Numbered from the stretch's first letter, positions 27,228-36,824 are shown. The stretch: 64,000 nt of DNA from Sphingobacterium sp. B16(2022) (GCF_012030425.1 NZ_JAAUVN010000001.1:1674001-1738000); one strand, 5' to 3'. Notes: generated by a model from the sequence alone, not told the origin. Made by a program: numbers and translations.

Positions 27228-29393
27228 ATGAAGTTACTGAATACAAAATCCTGGAGTTTACTCCTACTTTTAGCAACAGCTGCCCCTACTATCCATGCGA
27301 AATCTCCTGACGAAGGAATGTTTCCTCTTAGCGAATTGAATAAAGCGGGATTGAAAAATGCGGGACTAAAAATAAATGAAAAGGATATCTATAATCCAGG
27401 AAAAGTTGGACTAGTTGATGCTTTAGTACAAGTAAGCGGATGTACGGGTTCATTTGTATCAGGAAGTGGATTGATCATCACGAACCATCACTGTGCATTC
27501 TCAGCAGTACAGCTTGCGAGTACTCCCATCAACAACTATCTTAAAAATGGTTTCGTAGCACAGTCACATGAACAAGAAATTGAAGCAAGAGGACTAACTA
27601 TACGTATTACAGACTCTTACGAAGATGTTTCTGAGAAAATTCTGGCGGCAGTTGCACATATCACGGATCCATCCGAAAGAATAACAATTATTAAGAAAAA
27701 GCAACAAGAACTGGTAGAACAGGCTCAAAAACAGGATCCAACGATCAAAGCTGAAGTTTCTGAAATGTTTATCGGTAAGACATATGTACTATTCCGATAT
27801 AAAACAATTGAAGACGTACGCTTAGTATATATTCCTCGTCAAAACATCGGAGAATTTGGAGGTGAAACCGACAACTGGATCTGGCCAAGACATACAGGAG
27901 ACTATTCATTCTTACGTGCTTATGTTGGTAAAGATGGGGCATCTGCAAAATATTCAAAAGAAAATGTCCCTTACCAACCGAAGAAGTTTTTAAAAGTAAA
28001 CCCAAAAGGTGTTAATGAGAATGATTTCGTCTTCATTTTAGGTTATCCAGGTAAAACATTTAGACACCGTCCTGCGCAATATATTCAATATCAACAAAAT
28101 TTTTTACTGCCTTATGTTTCTAATTTGTATGAATTTCAAAATGAGCGCATGTACGAAGCAGGAAAAACAGATAATGATGCCGCCCTTTACTTAGCGACAC
28201 GTATTAAAAGAAACGCTAATGTTTTAAAAAACTATAAAGGAAAACTAAAAGGTCTTCGTAATATTGATTTAATAAATACCAAAATAAAAGAAGATCAAGC
28301 GCTAAGTACTTTTATCAATAGCAAATCAGATTTAAAAAATAAATATGGTACTCTGATGGATGATATTGATGGCCTATACAAATTAATCAATCAAGACGTC
28401 TACAAGGAAATGTGGATGAATAATATCTACACGAGCACGAGTTTAATGCGCGTTGCAAAAGAGATAAATACGTTTAAAGCAGCGATGCTACAACAAAGTA
28501 CATCACAAGATCAAAATGCTTTTTTTGAAGCTAATATTAATAAGTTAAAAACAAACTTAAAAGGTATCTACGAAAGCTACAGCATGTATGCAGATCTCCG
28601 TATCTTTGCTAAGATGCTAGCTGACGCACATGCTTTCCAAGGGAACAATCAAATCGAAACAATTCAAAAACTGAAGTTCCAAGATAATAATCTTGCAAGT
28701 GCATATGCCGGGGAGCTTATTACAGAATCGAAATTAAATAACAGCGCAGCAGTATTTAATGATATTTTATCAAATAGGACTACTCTATTGGCTTATTCAG
28801 ATAACCTAATGAAATTTCAATCGTCACTAGAACAAGATATTCAGCAATTTGCTGTTGAGCAAAAAAGAAGAGATGGAGTGTTAAATAAATTGATGGGAGA
28901 TTATGTAGCAGTTAAGGAATTGTACCAGTCTAAAAACTTTATTCCTGATGCGAACTCCACATTGAGACTAACATTCGGAAACATAAAAGGTTACTCTCCT
29001 GTTGACGCTACTTACATGAAGCCATTTACAACACTAGCAGGTATTATACAAAAAGGCAATCTTGGAGAGGCAGATTTTGAATATCCAGCTGAAATAAAAA
29101 CTGCTTGGGAAAACAAGAATTTTGGACCATATGTTAAGAAAGAACTGAACGATGTACCTGTTAATATGCTCTATAATATGGATACGACCGGAGGTAATTC
29201 AGGATCTCCTATTATGAATGCATATGGCGAATTGATCGGAGTCAATTTTGACCGCTCATACGATGCAACCATTAATGATTTTGCATGGAACGATAGTTAT
29301 AGCCGTTCGATAGGTGTTGATATCCGTTACGTACTATGGGTAGCAGACAAAATTGACAATGCTCAATTTATATTAAAAGAAATGGGTATATAA
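27228..29393 (+). CDS. S46-family dipeptidyl peptidase, probable DPP11 (Asp/Glu-specific)
   Basis: The 721 residues begin with a signal peptide (LLLLLATAAPTIHAKS). A chymotrypsin-like fold follows: the catalytic His lies in ITNHHCAF (about 87-88) and the Ser is Ser658 in TTGGNSGSPIM. The enzyme releases dipeptides from oligopeptide N-termini in the periplasm or outer membrane. Specificity can be read: Arg676 (GVNFDRSYD) is exactly 18 residues after the Ser, as Arg673 follows Ser655 in Porphyromonas DPP11, where that Arg selects Asp/Glu at P1. DPP7 has Gly there. The annotation as DPP11 is therefore fairly secure, though from motif reading only. The gene is divergent from oxyR and ends in a terminator at 29415-29446. 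Confidence 0.92.
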   Translation: MKLLNTKSWSLLLLLATAAPTIHAKSPDEGMFPLSELNKAGLKNAGLKINEKDIYNPGKVGLVDALVQVSGCTGSFVSGSGLIITNHHCAFSAVQLASTPINNYLKNGFVAQSHEQEIEARGLTIRITDSYEDVSEKILAAVAHITDPSERITIIKKKQQELVEQAQKQDPTIKAEVSEMFIGKTYVLFRYKTIEDVRLVYIPRQNIGEFGGETDNWIWPRHTGDYSFLRAYVGKDGASAKYSKENVPYQPKKFLKVNPKGVNENDFVFILGYPGKTFRHRPAQYIQYQQNFLLPYVSNLYEFQNERMYEAGKTDNDAALYLATRIKRNANVLKNYKGKLKGLRNIDLINTKIKEDQALSTFINSKSDLKNKYGTLMDDIDGLYKLINQDVYKEMWMNNIYTSTSLMRVAKEINTFKAAMLQQSTSQDQNAFFEANINKLKTNLKGIYESYSMYADLRIFAKMLADAHAFQGNNQIETIQKLKFQDNNLASAYAGELITESKLNNSAAVFNDILSNRTTLLAYSDNLMKFQSSLEQDIQQFAVEQKRRDGVLNKLMGDYVAVKELYQSKNFIPDANSTLRLTFGNIKGYSPVDATYMKPFTTLAGIIQKGNLGEADFEYPAEIKTAWENKNFGPYVKKELNDVPVNMLYNMDTTGGNSGSPIMNAYGELIGVNFDRSYDATINDFAWNDSYSRSIGVDIRYVLWVADKIDNAQFILKEMGI

Positions 29394-29414
29394 GTATCAC
29401 CTGCAACAAATAAT

Positions 29415-29446
29415 AAAAGGCTTATCGTATTTCCGATAAGCCTTTT
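29415..29446. terminator. Convergent terminator after the S46 peptidase
   Basis: AAAAGGCTTATCG pairs with CGATAAGCCTTTT, followed by ATTATTATTT on the plus strand; it is shared with the FAD oxidoreductase ending at 29472. Confidence 0.9.
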
Positions 29447-29471
29447 ATTATTATTTAAATCTCAAACCAAA

Positions 29472-30698
29472 CTATAAATCTCCATCGTTTGTTAATCTTC
29501 CAAACCCAAATATATCCGTACGGTAGTCTTTCTTTCCCAAAATTATATTTCGGATCACCTGTGCGGCAATCATACTAAATGTAATACCATTTCCGCCATA
29601 TCCCAATGCATAAAGCATTCTTTTTTTACCGGGCCAGCTACCGATAAATGGCAAACCATCTGCTGTAGAAGAGAAAGTACCACACCACGCCATATTGACA
29701 TCGATAGCAATATCCGGATATAATTTATTGAATTTTTTGACCAGTTTTTTAACTTTTCCCTTTAACAAACGGTCCCGTTTATCAGGGTCTCTAAATTCCT
29801 CGTCTTCCCCTCCCATCATGATACGATTATCTGCGGTTGTACGCATATAGAAATAAGGTTCCGCAGTTTCCCATATTAAACTTCTTTCTTTCCAAAATTG
29901 ACCTGTATGAATAGGCTTAGAAACTAAAGCATAGGTTGAATTAAGATTCATAACCTGTTTTGGCAAAAATTGACCCGCCTCAAATCCTGCGGCAATGATC
30001 ACGTATTTACAGTGAATCTTAAACCCATTGTTCGTCAATAGTTCATACCCATTTTTCACTTCATGATAATGATCGATCTGAACTGGAGAAAAAATTGGAA
30101 GTTGATGTTTTTTTTGATGATACTTAAGAATACCGATCGCAGACTTATAAGTATCCATTTGTGCAGATGTATCATTATATAATGCGCCAAGACCTGCAAT
30201 TCCATATTCCTTCTTTAATGCTTTCCTATTTAATAAACGAACAGGAAGGTCATGTTTCACCCTCGCCTCATATTCATCTTTAATACTACTCCATCCTGCT
30301 TGATCACTTGCCAGATAACATGTTGAGACACGTTTAAAATCACCCTTCACACCTGTTTTCTCAAATACTTGCTCGATATCTGTAATAGACCTTAAACTTG
30401 CACGATAAGCGCCAACTGCACGAGCTTCTCCGATGTCCTTAATCATTTCATGAAGAGGAACATCAATTTCATATTGCAGCTGTGCTGTACTAGCAACCGT
30501 ACTGCCATTTGATACGATTCTTTTATCAAAAATAGCACACTTTATACCGTGTTCACAGAGCTCGTGCGCAACTAGTGTTCCTGTAATACCAGAACCAATA
30601 ATTGCCACATCAATTTCATAATCATTTTCTAAGGGATTGTTATAATCGTAAAGCGCATTTTTAATAATCCAAAAAGGTAATCCTGCGTATAAATCCAT
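29472..30698 (-). CDS. FAD-dependent amine/amino-acid oxidoreductase (DAO family)
   Basis: The 408-residue flavoprotein has the dinucleotide motif VAIIGSGITGTLVAHEL (31-47) and the DAO-family C-terminal block YALGYGGNGITFSMIAAQVIRNII. An IMMGGEDEEFRD motif fits the flavin-proximal region. It oxidises an amine or amino-acid-like substrate; related enzymes include glycine oxidase and gamma-glutamylputrescine oxidase, but the substrate cannot be deduced. It has no operon partner: its downstream end is convergent with the peptidase, and its upstream neighbour (30840) is divergent. Confidence 0.86.
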   Translation of the reverse strand: MDLYAGLPFWIIKNALYDYNNPLENDYEIDVAIIGSGITGTLVAHELCEHGIKCAIFDKRIVSNGSTVASTAQLQYEIDVPLHEMIKDIGEARAVGAYRASLRSITDIEQVFEKTGVKGDFKRVSTCYLASDQAGWSSIKDEYEARVKHDLPVRLLNRKALKKEYGIAGLGALYNDTSAQMDTYKSAIGILKYHQKKHQLPIFSPVQIDHYHEVKNGYELLTNNGFKIHCKYVIIAAGFEAGQFLPKQVMNLNSTYALVSKPIHTGQFWKERSLIWETAEPYFYMRTTADNRIMMGGEDEEFRDPDKRDRLLKGKVKKLVKKFNKLYPDIAIDVNMAWCGTFSSTADGLPFIGSWPGKKRMLYALGYGGNGITFSMIAAQVIRNIILGKKDYRTDIFGFGRLTNDGDL

Positions 30699-30839
30699 AA
30701 ATTGTATTTACAAATACAACATTGGGTTTGGCAATTTGTTTTTTCTTAAAAGAAAAACAACACCAACAAATGAAAATAATAATTCGTATTTCCTAAAATT
30801 CAATTAGATTTGAAGGATCATTAACAGTAAATCACAGAC

Positions 30840-31166
30840 ATGAATTATCTCTATTTCTTATTATTTTGGATTTGTCAGATCGTTTCAACTATTATTTTTA
30901 AATATGGCGGAATTCACCCAAAATACCACTGGTCAGCGTTAGTTGCGGGTAATATAATTCTAATCACTGCAAGCTGGTTTCTCATTCAATTATTCAAAAC
31001 ATTTCCACAGCCGATTGTAATTGCCTTGTGTTCAGGGGGCACATTTTTAACAGTTCAGCTGGCGATGGCTCTTGTTTTTAAACAACCTTTGACCTGGATG
31101 CAGATCCTTGGTTCTACAATCATTGTAATAGGAATGGTGCTGGTGACCTTTGGTGGAAAAGAATAA
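30840..31166 (+). CDS. Small four-helix membrane protein, SMR/EamA-like
   Basis: The 108 residues form four hydrophobic segments, the last three evenly spaced (GNIILITASWFLIQLF; IVIALCSGGTFLTVQLAMALVF; ILGSTIIVIGMVLVTFG). The last segments resemble the EamA/small multidrug resistance end (GSTIIVIGMVLVTFG). SMR proteins are four-helix antiporters of about 105 residues, which fits. The usual EmrE glutamate in helix 1 is not obvious (LLFWICQIVSTIIFKY), so drug transport should not be assumed; an EamA half-domain is the alternative. A TAGATTTG element (30805-30812) is a plausible promoter. Confidence 0.65.
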   Translation: MNYLYFLLFWICQIVSTIIFKYGGIHPKYHWSALVAGNIILITASWFLIQLFKTFPQPIVIALCSGGTFLTVQLAMALVFKQPLTWMQILGSTIIVIGMVLVTFGGKE

Positions 31167-31180
31167 GCAGTCTAAAACGA

Positions 31181-31231
31181 TATTCTCCATGAATTGTATC
31201 AAACTCAGTGTTTTGCAATCCATGGAGAATA
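31181..31231. terminator. Convergent terminator hairpin
   Basis: TATTCTCCATG and CATGGAGAATA close a long loop between the SMR-like gene and the kinase-like/Omp85 gene; it reads on both strands. Confidence 0.7.
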
Positions 31232-31243
31232 TTTTAAGTAATT

Positions 31244-33853
31244 TTAAAAACGAAGACCAATACTTAAATAAGGACGAAATCCTTCTTTTGAAAAACCTCC
31301 AACAGCCTGAATAACTAAAAGATCAGCAGGAATAAAATAAAAGCCACCGCCATACCCCATGTGCCAGCGACTAGAGGATTCGTTTTTCATCCAAACTCTA
31401 CCCACATCGTGAAAACCAATAAGTCCTACAGTGCCAGGAACCAAATAGGAATCATAACTAAAAACTTTAAAACGTAACTCAAAATTATTATAGAGCATAG
31501 TTTGTCCACTCAAACGTTTCGAGTTAAAGCCACGAAGGCTATTTTCACCTCCTAAGTGCGCATATTGAAAGATTAATGGATCACCGATCAGTGTTTCAAA
31601 TCCAGTGCGATTGGCAAGAGTTATCCAGTCGCTTTCATTAGTCTTATAAAAGTTGAAAATAGATCTTAATCTTATAAATTGATTATCATTACTATTTAAC
31701 TGTGACTTTGCCTCAATAAGATTATCCCAGAAAATACCTTTTTTGGCATTATCTTTTTGATCACGACTATCGTATTGAACAGATCCTAGAATTCCTGTAA
31801 AGAAAAACTTACCAAATACAGGTATAGCTGGATTTTCTGCGGCATACTTTTCAAAAAAATGTCCCTCATTAGCTTCTTCATGGCTCATAATAAATTCTGA
31901 AGAAGAACCCATCTTCCATTTCCAGTTTTCAGCAAATTCTCTCTTCAATAAAAAGTTGGCATAAATAACGTCATATCGGTTTCTATAATATTGAATCCCA
32001 CGTTCTTTACGCTGTTCATAATCTGTATTATTTCCCAAACCAAAAAAGTTTTCTTGGTTTTTAGGTCCATCAGATTCCAATTGAATCAAGAGGTCATTTT
32101 TATTCCATATCGATTTAATATCGGCATTATATTTAAAACTAAAGGACTTGCGTCCAGTTGTATAATGCGCCCAAAACTCTTGTTTAAAAGCATAAGGTTC
32201 TTTTCGAAAGCCCTGTTTTTCGATCAAATAACCAGCCCCGAACAAAAGGCCTTTATCTACTCCATATTGTAAAGAAGCCAACACACCGGTGCGATCATAT
32301 TTGAAACTATTTCGATCATAACGATGCACTAAGGTATCATTTGACAATTTTAGATTTATAAAAGGCGTGTTCTTAAAATTAGGTTGAACTTCCTTATCAT
32401 CATAAATATAAACAAGTTTACCGTTCTCAAAATTAGGATCTATGCGGTAATCATCCTTCCCCTTACCCCCTATCAACCGAAGCTTTATTTTCGATTTATT
32501 TTGACCACGAATATCATATACATCTGAACCATCAAGCCCATAAATCTGTAATTCTTTTGTCTCCTTCGGAAGGAATGTTCTTTTAACCAGTTTCCTTCCT
32601 TCAGATCCATCTTTCCTTTTATTTCTGATTTCTAGCTCAAGCGAACCGTCAGTATGATAGTTAAAATATAAAAACTCATTCTTAGCTGAAGTGGCGATAT
32701 CAACGTTCTTTGCTAGATCACCATAATAATCTAAAGCAGTAGACATCAGATTATCTCTTCTAGCACGTATATGACCCTTAAGCTGTTCTCCACCCAATCG
32801 TACAATAGTATCTGGCATCTGTGCTATTGCTTCATCTATGACGGCATCAGTAACAACCGTTTGTACAAATTTGATTTCCTCTTTCCAATCCTTTCGATCC
32901 AAATGGTTTAAGAAGTAACGGTCAAAATGCCTTTCATTAAAATTCCACTGACCGACATTGCGAATATGATCACCAAAAGGTTGCAAGTGCGCTTTCAGCC
33001 ACTGCATGGATAGTAATACCGGAAGTATACCCGATGTTTTATAATATACTTTATCACGATCTCTTGGTACTGGACTATACACTTTCTTATCGTCAATCTT
33101 TTTAGAATCCCATCGCCAATTATCCTCATGACGATCCCAATCTCCTAAAATGAAATCAAGTAGTCTTGCACGCAATGTTAAACGCTGATCCACTTGAATA
33201 TCATTATCTTCCTCCAACTTTCTTTGCGCTTTAAGTGTATTGTCAGTTTTCGCATCTTCATCCTCCAAAGGTACTCTTGGCTCAAACATATAAGCTCTAT
33301 TTTTAAATACAGCACGGTGTTCTTCTAAACCAGGATCATCACCAACAAAGACCAGTTCTGGACTAGCATGTGGGATTTTTAATACACGATTAAAAGTCGG
33401 TACAGTTAGCGCTCCAAATGGATGAGCAATTGAAATTTGATCCTGAACAATATCCTTTGCAATCGTATTTCTCAAATGTTCAGGCAGACTCCTTTCTGGA
33501 AATTTATTAATAGACCTCAAAACCCATTCTCTACCCGTACTGTCTCTTAAACGTAGCGATTGTGTTTGCATACCTCCACCAAGCTTGACAACAGTAAGAC
33601 CGCCAAGTTCCTTTTGAAGATGCATGACCCGCATTTTAACCGGCGTATTGTATAGTTCACGATAAGAATCACCTAACCAGAAACGATGCAACTTACTCAC
33701 TTGATCATATGTAGGATCGATCATGGCAACTGCCGAATCACCTTCCATTTTAAATGACGACTGCCCACATACATGAGAGACATTAGTGATGAACAATAGT
33801 GTACTTACAATGCTGTAGACATGCTTTTTAAGATGAAGGTTTTGATTATTCAT
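31244..33853 (-). CDS. Outer-membrane protein: kinase-like domain fused to an Omp85/BamA-type barrel
   Basis: The protein has 869 residues. A signal sequence ends near VCGQ. A kinase-like module covers about 85-400: a nucleotide-lysine candidate in EWVLRSINK (109-117), a catalytic-loop-like GDWDRHEDNW (237-246) and a metal-binding candidate PRDRD (263-267). The D-x-H-x2-N pattern resembles HipA, CotH and Fam20-type kinases. A beta-rich segment (LQIYGLDGSDVYDIRG) follows, then an Omp85/surface-antigen barrel in the last 300 residues (LRGFNSKRLSGQTMLYNNFELRF, VGLIGFHDVGRVW). Bacteroidetes relatives often also have a metallophosphoesterase domain, which is absent here. The role is unknown; phosphorylation of a surface or periplasmic substrate is inference. 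Confidence 0.78.
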   Translation of the reverse strand: MNNQNLHLKKHVYSIVSTLLFITNVSHVCGQSSFKMEGDSAVAMIDPTYDQVSKLHRFWLGDSYRELYNTPVKMRVMHLQKELGGLTVVKLGGGMQTQSLRLRDSTGREWVLRSINKFPERSLPEHLRNTIAKDIVQDQISIAHPFGALTVPTFNRVLKIPHASPELVFVGDDPGLEEHRAVFKNRAYMFEPRVPLEDEDAKTDNTLKAQRKLEEDNDIQVDQRLTLRARLLDFILGDWDRHEDNWRWDSKKIDDKKVYSPVPRDRDKVYYKTSGILPVLLSMQWLKAHLQPFGDHIRNVGQWNFNERHFDRYFLNHLDRKDWKEEIKFVQTVVTDAVIDEAIAQMPDTIVRLGGEQLKGHIRARRDNLMSTALDYYGDLAKNVDIATSAKNEFLYFNYHTDGSLELEIRNKRKDGSEGRKLVKRTFLPKETKELQIYGLDGSDVYDIRGQNKSKIKLRLIGGKGKDDYRIDPNFENGKLVYIYDDKEVQPNFKNTPFINLKLSNDTLVHRYDRNSFKYDRTGVLASLQYGVDKGLLFGAGYLIEKQGFRKEPYAFKQEFWAHYTTGRKSFSFKYNADIKSIWNKNDLLIQLESDGPKNQENFFGLGNNTDYEQRKERGIQYYRNRYDVIYANFLLKREFAENWKWKMGSSSEFIMSHEEANEGHFFEKYAAENPAIPVFGKFFFTGILGSVQYDSRDQKDNAKKGIFWDNLIEAKSQLNSNDNQFIRLRSIFNFYKTNESDWITLANRTGFETLIGDPLIFQYAHLGGENSLRGFNSKRLSGQTMLYNNFELRFKVFSYDSYLVPGTVGLIGFHDVGRVWMKNESSSRWHMGYGGGFYFIPADLLVIQAVGGFSKEGFRPYLSIGLRF

Positions 33854-34054
33854 ACGGTAATAATTAATACGAGGTCAATTTTGAAACTAAAATACAGTAA
33901 AAAATTTAATTGCACTTCTGCTTTTCAATAGAAGTCAACAAAAATCATCACATTTGGTTGTAAGAATAGTGTTATAGGACTTGCCTTATACTTTTTCTTT
34001 TACAAATTACAGTATAACTGCAGCACTGCACTTTGGATGTTTTGCCATAAAAAT

Positions 34055-34085
34055 GCCCCCAGAAAGCATCTAACTCTTCGGGGGC
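34055..34085 (-). terminator. Terminator of the RhlE-like helicase gene
   Basis: On the minus strand GCCCCC and GGGGGC pair across a 19-base loop, followed by ATTTTTAT. The hairpin is preceded by TTTAGGTTT (34086-34094), also seen beside other terminators in this window. Confidence 0.85.
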
Positions 34086-34110
34086 AAACCTAAATATCAA
34101 ATTCTTTTAA

Positions 34111-35328
34111 TTAATCTTTCTTAACGAACTTCTTGAATTTTTTCTTTTTAGAAGGTTTCTTCTTTTGATCAGAATAACGTGTTGGATCATAAACCGGTCC
34201 TGCAGAAAAACCTTCGGGTAAATCCAATTTTTCTATACTTGAACCGATAAGCTCTTCAATTTTTGCAAACCGCGGCTGATCTTTCTGATTTACGAAAGTA
34301 ATAGCTGTTCCTGTTGTCGCGGCTCGTGCTGTACGGCCAACACGGTGGATATAATCTTCAGGATCTGGAGGAACATCATAATTGATAACCAAACTGATAC
34401 CGACGATATCAATACCTCTAGAAATCACATCTGTACCAATTAGTACGTTTATTTGCTTTGCTTTGAAACGATTCATGATATCTTCACGTTGTGCTTGCTC
34501 CAAATCAGAGTGGAATGCTTCTACTGCGATACCGCTTTTATGCAGATCAGTACTCAACCGTTTGACAAACTCCTTTTTGGAAGCAAAAATAATCGTACTC
34601 GTATAAGTTGGATTAGTAAGAATATGCTGTATCAATGCCGTCTTCTGGTCATCATAAACCATATAAACTTGTTGATTAATTCCTTCAGAAGGTTTTGATA
34701 AGGCAATATTAATCTCGGTCGGATCATGTAAGATCTGCTTCGCCAATGTCCTGATTTTACCTGGCATCGTCGCTGAGAATAAAAGATTCTGTCTCTTTTT
34801 TGGCAAAAAGCTGATGATCTTCATAATATCTTCATGAAATCCCATATCGAGCATACGGTCTGCTTCATCCAATATGAAATGTTTTACTTTATTAAAATGA
34901 AGTTTTCCTGATGCTAAATGCGCTATTAAACGTCCAGGAGTAGCAACAATAATATTTGCTCCTTCTTTAATTGCTGTCCGTTGCTGTTCATAATCCATGC
35001 CATTTCCACCACCATAAACAGCAATTGAAGTTGCCCCAGTGAAATAGCCAAGCCCCATGATTTGCTGATCAATTTGCAAAGCGAGCTCTCTGGTAGGAAC
35101 TAAAATTAAAGTATTTATATAATCGGATTGTTCTTCAGCTATTTTATGTAAAACAGGCAATAAATAAGAAGCTGTCTTCCCTGTACCAGTCTGCGCGCAA
35201 GCGATCAGATCTTTATGTTGCAACACAACAGGTATGGCCTGTTCCTGTATGGGTGTTGCATCTTCATATCCCATGCTATCTAAGCCTTCTTCCAATGAAG
35301 GTGCTAAACCAAATTCTGTGAATTTCAA
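34111..35328 (-). CDS. DEAD-box RNA helicase (RhlE-like)
   Basis: The 405-residue ATP-dependent helicase has all core motifs: Q motif (GYEDATPIQ, 20-28), Walker A AQTGTGKT (45-52), PTRELALQ, DEAD (154-157, ILDEADRMLDMGF), SAT (185-187), and HRVGRTARA in the second RecA domain. The C-terminal tail is rich in Lys (KKKPSKKKKFKKFVKKD), typical of RhlE and helpful for RNA binding. It remodels RNA, probably in ribosome assembly or degradation. It stands alone, and its 3' UTR has a strong terminator. Among DEAD-box paralogues the exact subtype is a likely rather than proven call. Confidence 0.92.
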   Translation of the reverse strand: MKFTEFGLAPSLEEGLDSMGYEDATPIQEQAIPVVLQHKDLIACAQTGTGKTASYLLPVLHKIAEEQSDYINTLILVPTRELALQIDQQIMGLGYFTGATSIAVYGGGNGMDYEQQRTAIKEGANIIVATPGRLIAHLASGKLHFNKVKHFILDEADRMLDMGFHEDIMKIISFLPKKRQNLLFSATMPGKIRTLAKQILHDPTEINIALSKPSEGINQQVYMVYDDQKTALIQHILTNPTYTSTIIFASKKEFVKRLSTDLHKSGIAVEAFHSDLEQAQREDIMNRFKAKQINVLIGTDVISRGIDIVGISLVINYDVPPDPEDYIHRVGRTARAATTGTAITFVNQKDQPRFAKIEELIGSSIEKLDLPEGFSAGPVYDPTRYSDQKKKPSKKKKFKKFVKKD

Positions 35329-35502
35329 TATTTTTTTCTTTTACTGTAAAAATCAGGATAATGTAGGCTTTTTTTTCTAATTTACCGCATAGAAAATCCA
35401 AAAGATTGATTTTTTACTGGAAAATTCATGAATTAGCTGGGAATTATTAAATTAATTTAATGCTAAATAAATAATTGAAAAAATCTACGTAAGGTAATGA
35501 AT

Positions 35503-35534
35503 TAAAAAAGGTCCAATACGTTACATATTAGACC
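35503..35534 (-). terminator. Terminator of the DUF2892-like gene
   Basis: GGTCTAATA pairs with TATTGGACC on the minus strand, with one G-T/C-A position, then TTTTTTAAT. The sequence TAATTTAGGTTTATA (35542-35556) sits just upstream and is identical over 15 bases to one in small RNA 2. Confidence 0.8.
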
Positions 35535-35566
35535 CCCTCTGTATAAACCTAAATTAGAAATGCGAA

Positions 35567-35866
35567 TTAGTCTTTTTTCACAAAATAGCGATGCTCAATA
35601 ACTTCTACACGTTCTACATCGTCTTCAATGGCTTTTTTTATTGCACATTTTCCAGTTATACCACGGTAAACTAAAGCACCACCCAAAGATAATCCAGAAA
35701 GTGCCGTTAGTGGATGTTTAATCAAATACCGAACACCCGCACCTAATATAAAACCTCCAGCCACAACAGAAAGGATACGTTCTGAAGTCTCAATAGTACC
35801 ATTCTCACATTCTTCGTCTATTTTACTTTTTACTTTGCTTATTACTTTATCTACTATCGCGCCCAT
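35567..35866 (-). CDS. Small membrane protein with YgaP-like (DUF2892) segment
   Basis: I start at MGAIVDKVI (35866), giving 99 residues; the frame is open 16 codons upstream. A charged N-terminal helix (VISKVKSKIDEECENGTIE) leads into ERILSVVAGGFILGAGVRYLIKHPLTALSGLSLGGALVYRGITGKCAIKKAI. This has the two short membrane segments and C-terminal Cys motif of DUF2892/YgaP-like domains (ER..R..aG..L.....l....L..l....G..GFCP-type). The function of these short forms is unknown. It is divergent from a TauE/SafE exporter (106-base gap). YgaP-like modules are associated with sulfur-transfer proteins, which is a weak hint. Confidence 0.62.
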   Translation of the reverse strand: MGAIVDKVISKVKSKIDEECENGTIETSERILSVVAGGFILGAGVRYLIKHPLTALSGLSLGGALVYRGITGKCAIKKAIEDDVERVEVIEHRYFVKKD

Positions 35867-35972
35867 ATGTATAAAATTTATAAGTTCTTCTGTAATTAAT
35901 AACAAGCAGTACACTATTTTGTTTTTGTTTACTAATAATTATTCCGTTCTTTGGCCACACAATGTTGCAACG

Positions 35973-36761
35973 ATGGAAATTATAGGGTACACTTTGTCTA
36001 TTTTCATCGGTATCACCCTCGGATTAATCGGTGCTGGTGGTTCCATATTGACAGTACCAGTCTTAGTCTACCTATTCCATATACATCCTACACTAGCAAC
36101 GTCCTATTCCCTATTTATTGTTGGAAGTACAAGTTTCATAGGAAGTTTCATCAAAACAAAGGAAAAATGTGTAAATTTCCGGGCAACATTATACTTCGGA
36201 ATTTCCTCTGTTATCGTTGTACTTTTAGTCCGTAAAGTTTTACTGGTCCATATACCCGAAGTTATTCTAGAGATCAACCATTATCAGCTTACAAAATCAA
36301 CGTTAACCATGATCTCATTTGCTACATTGATGCTCGGATCTTCGTGGAGTATGATAAAAAACAAGAAAATTCAATCTAGCCCTCAACATCCAGTTAAACA
36401 ACATACCATTAAGATGATTGCATGGGGCATTGGAATTGGACTTGTAACCGGTTTTTTAGGTGCTGGAGGAGGATTTCTGATCATACCGGCCTTAGTTATA
36501 TTGCTTCATATGCCTATACGTATAGCAATAGGCACATCATTATCAATCATTACGATCAATTCTCTTATTGGTTTTCTTGGCGATATCGATCATATAACGA
36601 TAGACTGGAATTTTCTGTTCAAGCTGCTTACCTTAACAACCTTGGGTGTTGGAATAGGAAATCAACTTCAGAAAAAAATTCAAACAGATCATCTAAAGCC
36701 CATATTCGGCTGGTTTATATTTATTGTTGGTATTTATATTTTAATTAAAGAACTCTTTTAG
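35973..36761 (+). CDS. TauE/SafE-family anion exporter (sulfite exporter-like)
   Basis: The 262-residue membrane protein starts at MEIIGYTLSI (35973), well inside the open frame. It shows the duplicated TauE/SafE motif: GITLGLIGAGGSILTVPVLVYLFHIHPTLATSYSLFIVG in the N-terminal half and GIGLVTGFLGAGGGFLIIPALVILLHMPIRIAIGTSLSIITINSLIGF in the C-terminal half. It has about eight helices. Members export sulfite, sulfoacetate or related anions; the substrate is not shown. The closest gene on its strand is the ATP-cone nuclease, 63 bases downstream, so a shared transcript is possible but not clear. Confidence 0.9.
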   Translation: MEIIGYTLSIFIGITLGLIGAGGSILTVPVLVYLFHIHPTLATSYSLFIVGSTSFIGSFIKTKEKCVNFRATLYFGISSVIVVLLVRKVLLVHIPEVILEINHYQLTKSTLTMISFATLMLGSSWSMIKNKKIQSSPQHPVKQHTIKMIAWGIGIGLVTGFLGAGGGFLIIPALVILLHMPIRIAIGTSLSIITINSLIGFLGDIDHITIDWNFLFKLLTLTTLGVGIGNQLQKKIQTDHLKPIFGWFIFIVGIYILIKELF

Positions 36762-36824
36762 CTACTTTTAATAGCAATGGCAAGTAAATTGCAGGAGTAC
36801 ATTAAACTGTAACCATAATCTAAT

